A DNA stretch of 39,989 nucleotides from Chloroflexota bacterium (GTDB lineage Bacteria > Chloroflexota > Anaerolineae > Aggregatilineales > Phototrophicaceae), in NCBI GenBank assembly GCA_026713245.1, contig JAPOOU010000093.1, positions 1-39,989 on the forward strand, given 5' to 3'. A program made the translations under genes and the position numbers. The notes under the pieces were generated by a model. The model worked only from the letters and a program-made list of their open reading frames with translations, was not told the DNA's origin and made no database searches. This document shows, one piece after another, positions 34,465 to 39,989 of the stretch. The stretch's first letter is position 1; each line of letters opens with the position of its first letter.

Positions 34465-35487
34465 TCAATGGTCGCTCTCGCAGCCAGCCCCCTCTTCAAC
34501 GACGCTTTCGTCCACGTAAACCGACTGTTCCATGCTGTCGCTGATCTGGTTTTCGTGCAAATACGCGTATGAGCCGAACAACACGCTGAGACCGTTTAGC
34601 GCGCTGCCTGTGATCGTATTTCCCGACAGGAAGGCTTCCGAGTGGTAGTCGACGGTAATGCCAGTTCCGTTGCGGATACCTTGTGAATCAATATCGCTTA
34701 CCGTATCGACAACGTGATTGTCGCACACGAGCGCCATGGACATATCCAGGACGTTGATGCCGATACCGGTTGTGCCGGCGACGGTATTGCCCAGCACATC
34801 GGCATGGGACATTTCTGTGACGGCGATGCCATATTCTCCGTTCTGCCGCACGATGTTGTCGTTAATGTGAATCATGGAAGTCATATTGGTATAAATCCCG
34901 CCATGAGCGTTGCCGAAGACGATGTTGCCCGTGACGCGCGACTCCGGCCATTGCATGGTATTGGTGACATGGATGCCGAATCCATAGGGCGCTTGCGCGT
35001 TGATAACCGAATTGTTGAATATGTCCGCCGCGCCCAGACGTACTTTGATACCCGCCAGGCGGCTGTCCACAACCCTGTTGTCCTGAATCTTGATCGCCTG
35101 GCTGTTTGTGACGAAGATGCCATATTCGCCGCCAACAATCGTGAGCCCTTCGACAGAGACGGTATCGGTGTCACGGATGGCGACGGCGGGACTATCATCA
35201 CTAGGGGCGACCAGGGTCACTTGGGCGCGCTCTGCAGCTCGCAGTGTCAGCGGCCGTCCAATGACCAGCGCTTCGCGATAAGCGCCGGCGGCGATTTCAA
35301 TGATGGCGTGATCGGGCGCGTCGGCAATTGCCGCGGCGATGCTGTCATAATCTCCCGGCACGCGCAGCGTCACGACCATAGCCACGGCGCTTGGCAATTG
35401 CGCCAGCAGCAGGATTAAGACCAACAATGGCAAACTCAAGGCGATTCTATTCGATCTTGCCAGCGCTTCAAGAATCCCGCGAAGCAT
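34465..35487 (-). CDS. Secreted parallel beta-helix protein (NosD/CASH-like)
   Basis: This 340-residue protein has a signal segment (LALSL-type hydrophobic run, about 17-37) and then a right-handed beta-helix. The pectate-lyase-like start is LRVPGDYDSIAAAIADAPDH, followed by AIIEIAAGAYREALVIGRPLT and repeated ~22-residue coils ending in Asn ladders (IKIQDNRVVDS, ADIFNNSVINA, IHINDNIVRQNGEYGIAV, ADVLGNTVAGTTGIGINV, AFLSGNTITGSALNGLSV). This is the PbH1/CASH fold of carbohydrate-binding proteins and NosD. It is the last gene of the sugar ABC operon, 7 bases after the permease. A role in binding or cutting an extracellular polysaccharide is inferred; no catalytic residues can be assigned. Confidence 0.75.
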   Translation of the reverse strand: MLRGILEALARSNRIALSLPLLVLILLLAQLPSAVAMVVTLRVPGDYDSIAAAIADAPDHAIIEIAAGAYREALVIGRPLTLRAAERAQVTLVAPSDDSPAVAIRDTDTVSVEGLTIVGGEYGIFVTNSQAIKIQDNRVVDSRLAGIKVRLGAADIFNNSVINAQAPYGFGIHVTNTMQWPESRVTGNIVFGNAHGGIYTNMTSMIHINDNIVRQNGEYGIAVTEMSHADVLGNTVAGTTGIGINVLDMSMALVCDNHVVDTVSDIDSQGIRNGTGITVDYHSEAFLSGNTITGSALNGLSVLFGSYAYLHENQISDSMEQSVYVDESVVEEGAGCESDH

Positions 35488-35494
35488 GGTTGAT

Positions 35495-37096
35495 TTATCC
35501 CTTTACGGCGCCGGCTGTGACGCCGCGAACGAAATAGCGTTGCAGACTGAAGAACACGAGCAAGGGTACCAGCATGGTAATGAAGGCGCCGGAAGCGAGA
35601 ATATCCCACTCGTTGGCGTATTGTCCTACGAGTTGGCGAATACCTACCGTTAGCGGGAACTTCTGTTGGTCAACCAAAAAGATCAGCGCGTTCATCAGGT
35701 CGTTCCATACCCAGACGAACTGAAAAATTGCCAGGGACGCGAGAGCGGGCAGTGAAAGCGGCACCACAATGCGGAAGAACATGCCAAATTCTGAAGCGCC
35801 GTCAACGCGCGCGGCTTCAAAGAGTTCGCCGGGGAGATCGCGGAAAAAGTTGTAAAGCAGAAAAATGGCGAAGGGCGTCCCGTAGGATGAATGCGCGATC
35901 CAGATACCGGGCCATGTGCCGATCAGATTCGCCGCGTTCAGCATGCGCAGTACCGGGATCCAAGTGGTTTGCAGTGGGACAATCAACATAGCGATCGTCA
36001 GCAGATAGAAGACATTGCGATAGGGCAGGTCCAGCCAGGCGAATGCGTAGGCCGCCATGGACGCAATTGCGATCGGTATGATTGTGCTCGGGATTGTGAT
36101 GATGAAACTGTTTTTGAAGAAGTTGAGAAATCCCGGCTCCGCCAACTGTTCCCGTGTGAACACTTCCTCATAATTCTCCAGCGTCAGTAGCGGATTCTGG
36201 ATGCCGAGTTCCATCTCAACCGTGCCGGCAAAGTCGTCGGCGGCCTTGAACTCGAATCCTCCGTCCGGCCGCACATGAATCGTTCCCGCCAGCGGCAGTT
36301 GAATCGTCGTCCCCGCGTCGACAGTTTGCAGCGGAGCGCCGGCGCGCTCCATGGCATATCCGATTGTGAAGGGCGGATTATCAACTAGGTCCTTGTCGAT
36401 CGTCGCCTCGAAAGTACCGTTAAAGCTCGCCCTCGCTTCAAATTCATAACTGCCGTCTTCGTTGACGATGATTTTGCCGGCGCGCGGAACGCGCGCTGAG
36501 TCCCCGAGCTCTTCGATTAGCAATTCGCCCGTTATGGACTCAAAGCCTTGTAGCTGGAATTCGGCGGTTAACGGCGCTTCCGAGCTTTCGATATCGGTCA
36601 CGAAAGCGCCGGAATAGCCCGCCGCCGGCGCGAAATCGTAGGACCCGTCGGCATGAATTGTGACCGTTCCCACACCGTCAAGCGCGATGGGCTTGTCAAA
36701 TTCCTCGACGGCCAGCGCCCCGATGATCTGCTGGACGCGGACCAATCCAATTGTGGCGGCAGGCAGGCCTTCGACCGCGTCAGTCAGTAATTCGCCGCTT
36801 AGGGTATCGCCGGCGACGATGCTGTCTTCGCTGCTTGCGTCGGACTTAACTACCTGTAACTCCCAAAGCTGGTACGTTTCAGTGCGGGCGCCGCTGGCGA
36901 TGGTCCACCAGCCGGAGGCGGAGATATCGCCGCGAGTGCGTAACGACGTGACAGCCAAGCCCACAGAGGGAACAAGCCAAATGATGCCGATGATCAGCAA
37001 AATCGCGTGGACTGGTCCGCGCCGTGTCAGGGCGATCAGCGTGTCGGTCAGGCTTGTGCGCCGCCTGCTGTAGCTTACCGATTGCGCGTCCAACAC
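35495..37096 (-). CDS. Sugar ABC permease (MalG/UgpE type) with a large repeat insertion
   Basis: The 533-residue protein is roughly double the usual ~280. After the first helix (about 29-52) comes an extracytoplasmic insert to ~325. It holds three similar units about 64 residues apart, with cores TIHADGSYDFAPAAGYSGAF, IIVNEDGSYEFEARASFNGTF and IHVRPDGGFEFKAADDFAGT. The DGSYxFxAxxxFxGT pattern resembles VCBS/cadherin-like adhesion repeats. The rest is a normal MalG-type permease: NSFIITIPSTIIPIAIASM, five further helices and the EAA loop EAARVDGASEFGMFFRIVVP near 421-440, which docks on the ATPase. The gene follows the other permease by 4 bases. No ATPase gene is present, so a shared MsmX/UgpC-like ATPase is expected. 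The insert may contact the binding protein or substrate. Confidence 0.85.
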   Translation of the reverse strand: MLDAQSVSYSRRRTSLTDTLIALTRRGPVHAILLIIGIIWLVPSVGLAVTSLRTRGDISASGWWTIASGARTETYQLWELQVVKSDASSEDSIVAGDTLSGELLTDAVEGLPAATIGLVRVQQIIGALAVEEFDKPIALDGVGTVTIHADGSYDFAPAAGYSGAFVTDIESSEAPLTAEFQLQGFESITGELLIEELGDSARVPRAGKIIVNEDGSYEFEARASFNGTFEATIDKDLVDNPPFTIGYAMERAGAPLQTVDAGTTIQLPLAGTIHVRPDGGFEFKAADDFAGTVEMELGIQNPLLTLENYEEVFTREQLAEPGFLNFFKNSFIITIPSTIIPIAIASMAAYAFAWLDLPYRNVFYLLTIAMLIVPLQTTWIPVLRMLNAANLIGTWPGIWIAHSSYGTPFAIFLLYNFFRDLPGELFEAARVDGASEFGMFFRIVVPLSLPALASLAIFQFVWVWNDLMNALIFLVDQQKFPLTVGIRQLVGQYANEWDILASGAFITMLVPLLVFFSLQRYFVRGVTAGAVKG

Positions 37097-37100
37097 GTCC

Positions 37101-38006
37101 TCAAATCTCGCGGCGAACTTGCCGCAACTGATAAATGATGAAGGGCAGGACTAACAGCAGCAGAATCACCGCCACCGCGCTGCCATAACCGCTTCGATTG
37201 TTGTTGAATGTTTCCCAAAACACCGTGTAACCAATGATGCGGGTTGAGCCGCGTGGCGCGCCCTTTGTCATCACCAGCACCAGGTCGATCATTTTCAGCG
37301 CATTGATGATCATGGTGACGGCGACGAAAGTCATCGGTCCGCTGAGCATGGGGGCGGAGACGCGCCAGAATAATTGCCAGGCATTGGCGCCGTCGATCTT
37401 TCCGGCGTCGTGGATCTCTTCGGGAATGGCTTTATAGGCGGCCGAAAGCACAACGACGGAAAGGCCGGTCCAAATCCAGACGCCGGCGAAAATCACCGCC
37501 AAATTGGCGACATCTACGTTTCCCAACCAGGCTGTCGGCTGGAAATCGGGGATGATTGACGCCAGAAACGCGTTGAGGGAGCCGAGGTTGGGATTCTGGT
37601 TATAGAGCAGGCGAAAAATGACCGCGGCAGCGGTGGCGGATATGGCCATCGGCATGAACACGACAGATTTGATAATCGCTTCGTACTTGACCTTGTCGGA
37701 TAGCACAGCAACCAAGAGTCCAATCAGGACAACGGCTGTCGGAAATATGATGAGCCAGGCAAAACTGTTGATCAGCGCGCCGCTGAAAGCCCCGTCTTCG
37801 AAACTCAAGAAAAAGCGATCTTCGGTCAAAAGTATCCGATAGTTTTCAAGCCCGACAAATTCCTTGGCCGGCGTTGTGATCGTGCCCCGGGTGAAACTCA
37901 GTATGATCGTGACAATCGTCGGGTAGACGTAAAAAAGCGCCATCGCGATCAGCGCCGGTCCGGCGAAGAGCCAGGGGATCAGTTTTCTGAATCTGCTCGA
38001 ATGCAT
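37101..38006 (-). CDS. Sugar ABC permease (MalF/UgpA type)
   Basis: The 301-residue permease has six helices. The first is LIPWLFAGPALIAMALFYVY, followed by the family's TIILSFTRG ... FVGLENYRILLTEDRF. INSFAWLIIFPTAVVLIGLL opens the permease core, and the EAA loop is IPEEIHDAGKIDGANAWQLF with RVSAPML after it. It forms a heterodimer with the next gene's product for import of a mono- or oligosaccharide handed over by the upstream binding protein. It starts at an ATG (38006) about 60 bases past the terminator hairpin that follows the binding-protein gene, so its expression depends on read-through or an internal promoter. Length and topology are ordinary. Confidence 0.9.
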   Translation of the reverse strand: MHSSRFRKLIPWLFAGPALIAMALFYVYPTIVTIILSFTRGTITTPAKEFVGLENYRILLTEDRFFLSFEDGAFSGALINSFAWLIIFPTAVVLIGLLVAVLSDKVKYEAIIKSVVFMPMAISATAAAVIFRLLYNQNPNLGSLNAFLASIIPDFQPTAWLGNVDVANLAVIFAGVWIWTGLSVVVLSAAYKAIPEEIHDAGKIDGANAWQLFWRVSAPMLSGPMTFVAVTMIINALKMIDLVLVMTKGAPRGSTRIIGYTVFWETFNNNRSGYGSAVAVILLLLVLPFIIYQLRQVRREI

Positions 38007-38065
38007 GATTTGCGTAACAGTTCGATTGACGCGGACAGGTCTAGCGCGCGGGAAGCAGCATTGTC

Positions 38066-38093
38066 AAAAAAGGGCAGTCCCGCGGGACTGCCC
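38066..38093 (-). terminator. Strong intrinsic terminator between binding-protein and permease genes
   Basis: A perfect 22-base palindrome (38072-38093; arms GGGCAGTCCCG/CGGGACTGCCC) is followed on the minus strand by TTTTTT. It lies 24 bases after the stop of the binding-protein gene and 60 bases before the permease start. Partial termination here would give more binding protein than permease. Confidence 0.85.
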
Positions 38094-38116
38094 TCTTAGC
38101 GAAACGTTCTGCCCGG

Positions 38117-39406
38117 CTATCCGCCGTAGGCGGTATCGGCCACGTCTTCAATGAATTGGGCCACCTCAGCCACCGCGTCGGGATTGGCGACCAAGTCTTG
38201 CAGGCCGGTGAACATGGCGTCGCCGCCGATCGCGCCCGGCGCCAGATCCGAGCCGTCAAAGGCGACATTATTGGCGTTGGCGACCATGGCCGCCGCCGCG
38301 CCATCGCAGGGCTCGGCGTAGACATCGGCGGACACGTTGTAATTCGCCGACAGTTGCGGTCCCGTTTCCTGGGTCGCCATCAGTTCCTGGGCTTCGGCGC
38401 CGGCCATCCAGCGCATCCACTCGCGCACCTCAGGGCGATCATTGAACATGAGCCAGAAGTTGCCGCCGAGCACAACCGAGTTCGCGAACTCTTCGTTGAT
38501 GCTCGGGAACTGGAAGTAGCCAAAGTCATCAGGGCAGGTCTGGCCCGGGAAGTTGGCCTCGGCGAAACTGCGCACGAAACTCGCCAAGGGGTATATTCCG
38601 GCTTCGCCGGCCATGAACTTGTCGATAGCGCTGATGAATCCGGTGGCCAGCGCGCCGTCTGAGCCGCCTGCAAGCCGCGTGTCAGTCGGTGATACCGCTT
38701 CGGCGAAATGCTCCAGCGCGCTGATGACGGTGGGATCGGTCCATTCAACTTCGTGCGTCACGAAGAGCTTCTGGTACATCTCGGGACCGGCGATGTTGAG
38801 ATAGAGATTCTCGAAGAAGTCGGTGAGCGTCCAGCCATCCAGGGCGCCCAGGGACAGCGACGGTATGCCTTCTTCCGCCAGGATGTCCAGGTACTCGATG
38901 AACTCGGCCCAGGTCCTGGGCGCCTCTTCGCCGATATCATTGAAAACATCACTGCGACGCCAGGCGGTGCTCTTGGAACTAACAGCGCTGATGACGCCGT
39001 AGAACTCGCCATCAACAGAACCCAGATCGATGAGCGCCTGACCGTAATTGGCTGCGACAAATTCTGACGTGAGCACGGGGTCGTCGCCGCTGGTCAAAGG
39101 TATGATCAAGCCTTCGCGCGCCAAATCCGCCATGACGCCGGGACGCGGCATGGCCGATACATCCGGCGGGTTGCCGGCGCTGGCCATGATTTGCGGCAGC
39201 AGGTGGCAATCGCGATCGTCGATATGTTCAACTTCAATGCCCGTCTGCTCAGTGAACACCGCGTTAACGGCGTTGAAGCCGACGCCTTCGGCGCCGCCCC
39301 AACAAGTTACGACTGATACTTTGGGGGCATCTTGGGCGAGCAGGGCTGCCGGCGCCACCGACAGCAAGATGAGTAGCAGCAATCCTAAAATGAGAAGCCT
39401 TCGCAT
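38117..39406 (-). CDS. Sugar ABC transporter substrate-binding protein
   Basis: The product has 429 residues. I start at the ATG at 39406, where AAAGGA lies 9 bases upstream and MRRLLILGLLLLILLSVAPA forms a clean signal peptide, cleaved near ALLA-QDAP. The mature part is a family-1 extracellular solute-binding protein: VSVVTCWGGAEGVGFNAVNA, FTEQTGIEVEHI, LLPQIMASAGNPPDVSAMPR, GLIIPLTSGD, YGQALIDLGSVDGEFYGV, TWAEFIEYLDILAEEGI, GEAGIYPLASFVRS and LGGNFWLMFNDRPEVREWMR. Four Cys in the mature protein may form disulfides, suggesting an exported fold rather than a lipoprotein; no lipobox is present. The substrate is probably a sugar, specific identity unknown. It leads the operon with the two permeases. 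Confidence 0.85.
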   Translation of the reverse strand: MRRLLILGLLLLILLSVAPAALLAQDAPKVSVVTCWGGAEGVGFNAVNAVFTEQTGIEVEHIDDRDCHLLPQIMASAGNPPDVSAMPRPGVMADLAREGLIIPLTSGDDPVLTSEFVAANYGQALIDLGSVDGEFYGVISAVSSKSTAWRRSDVFNDIGEEAPRTWAEFIEYLDILAEEGIPSLSLGALDGWTLTDFFENLYLNIAGPEMYQKLFVTHEVEWTDPTVISALEHFAEAVSPTDTRLAGGSDGALATGFISAIDKFMAGEAGIYPLASFVRSFAEANFPGQTCPDDFGYFQFPSINEEFANSVVLGGNFWLMFNDRPEVREWMRWMAGAEAQELMATQETGPQLSANYNVSADVYAEPCDGAAAAMVANANNVAFDGSDLAPGAIGGDAMFTGLQDLVANPDAVAEVAQFIEDVADTAYGG

Positions 39407-39442
39407 GAAAATTGTCCTTTCTCGAACATTATTTAGTTGTTG

Positions 39443-39471
39443 ACATATCCTAAGGCGAAATGCCCGGTCAA
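39443..39471 (-). promoter_or_regulatory. Possible promoter of sugar ABC operon
   Basis: On the minus strand TTGACC (39471-39466) is followed after 17 bases by ATATGT (39448-39443), or after 18 by TATGTC. The start codon lies about 37 bases beyond the -10. The -35 is good and the -10 is moderate. Confidence 0.45.
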
Positions 39472-39681
39472 TTCTGACGGACTGAGCCTTGCTTAACGCG
39501 ATTGCGCCCGTCGGAAACACACGTACACTTTACCCTACTTGTACTTGCCCCGCAAGAAATCCGGCGCGAAGGCCCAGGGCAATCGCTTCAAAATGAATAT
39601 GGGCTTTGATGAACATATTACAAACTTAAATTTAACCACAGAAGTCAGACCAAGTTAGTCGCGTAAAAAAAATACCTGTGC

Positions 39682-39755
39682 TGTAGGGGCGGCACGCTGT
39701 GCCGCCCGTTCCATAACTAACTGTTTTCGGGCGTTTCAGCGAAACGCCCCTACAA
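39682..39755. repeat. Palindromic dispersed repeat with 9-bp inverted ends
   Basis: The ends TGTAGGGGC (39682-39690) and GCCCCTACA (39747-39755) are exact inverted repeats. Inside are two hairpins: GGGCGGCAC/GTGCCGCCC (39687-39707) and GGGCGTTTC/GAAACGCCC (39729-39749). Similar GTAGGGGCG...CGCCCCTAC palindromes are, from memory, scattered in many Chloroflexota and cyanobacterial genomes. It is non-coding and MITE- or REP-like. The remainder of the 39472-39849 gap shows nothing else recognisable. Confidence 0.6.
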
Positions 39756-39849
39756 CTCGTCGCTTTTTCAGATTCTCATTACTTACTTGCGCTCTCTGTG
39801 GTGAAAAATAATTTGAAGCGATTGCCCGGAATCCAAAACCTGCAAATGC

Positions 39850-39877
39850 TTGACAATCTATGAAATGACACTATAAT
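39850..39877 (+). promoter_or_regulatory. Consensus sigma-70 promoter
   Basis: TTGACA (39850-39855) and TATAAT (39872-39877) are both exact consensus hexamers with a 16-base spacer. Transcription would start near 39884, about 27 bases before the ATG of the truncated gene at the right edge. Confidence 0.8.
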
Positions 39878-39910
39878 GGAAAATCATGCAATAAAACTGG
39901 ATTTTCATAT

Positions 39911-39989
39911 ATGCATGCCGAAACAACCGCTTTGCCCAGAATCACGCTGGCGCTGGCGGACGCGCCCAGGCCAAACCGTCAATTCAGAA
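39911..39989 (+). CDS. Start of unidentified gene, cut by right edge
   Basis: An open frame starts at the ATG at 39911 (MHAETTALPRITLALADAPR) and runs off the window after 26 codons. It lies just downstream of a consensus promoter. No clear ribosome site precedes it; an earlier ATG at about 39886 meets a stop after two codons. The fragment is too short to name a family. Confidence 0.45.
   Translation, partial: MHAETTALPRITLALADAPRPNRQFR

Noticed and set aside
1-39989. tRNA or rRNA genes
   Set aside because: No cloverleaf with TTCGAnTC-type arms or rRNA-like stretches was recognised on either strand.

Overview
The window looks like chromosomal DNA of a Chloroflexota (green non-sulfur) bacterium, probably Anaerolineae-like. 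This is inferred from gene content and not from any marker gene. The content includes a Wzx-type flippase joined to a YfhO-like membrane protein, a giant degenerate Ser/Thr-kinase-like membrane protein, a degenerate PP2C/beta-propeller protein, a SpoVS homologue, a polyprenol-phosphate-mannose-synthase-like GT2, and a carbohydrate ABC importer without its own ATPase. Base composition is moderately GC-rich, apart from a visibly more AT-rich restriction-modification island at about 31.86-34.4 kb.

Region 1 (1-10.4 kb, all minus strand) is a phage-tail-like or tailocin/prophage module. In transcription order it holds six tandem paralogues of a tail-fibre-like protein (10273 down to 6406), a small structural-looking protein, two tail-tube-like proteins (one with a C-terminal Fn3-like domain), a 757-residue polymorphic toxin with a CdiA-CT-like nuclease tail, two tandem immunity-like paralogues, and a minor-tail-like protein cut by the left edge. 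Each of the six fibre genes and the toxin gene is preceded by the same short structured element: a hairpin with a 17-nt loop whose bases can pair with a downstream CACAAACC, followed by a small second hairpin. The toxin copy keeps the loop but has a completely different, still perfectly paired stem. This seven-copy RNA-like leader is the most novel-looking signal in the window.

Region 2 (10.7-25.5 kb) holds the kinase-like protein (minus), the YfhO-flippase fusion (plus), a copper-related pair (YtkA-like/PCu(A)C lipoprotein and a membrane protein, minus), the PP2C-like/propeller protein (plus), a ThuA-like protein (plus) and a GT2 glycosyltransferase (minus). Region 3 (25.7-31.8 kb) has transketolase and spoVS (both minus, each with regulatory signals) and a BatA-like double-VWA membrane protein (plus). 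Region 4 (31.9-34.4 kb, plus) is a two-gene restriction-modification system: an SPPY-type methyltransferase and a PD-(D/E)XK endonuclease resembling XcyI. Region 5 (34.4-39.5 kb, minus) is a sugar ABC operon: binding protein, strong intrinsic terminator, two permeases (the second with a large cadherin/VCBS-like repeat insertion) and a secreted beta-helix protein. The right end carries a palindromic dispersed repeat and a near-perfect sigma-70 promoter in front of a truncated gene.

All assignments come from reading the sequence and remembered family motifs; no database search was run.
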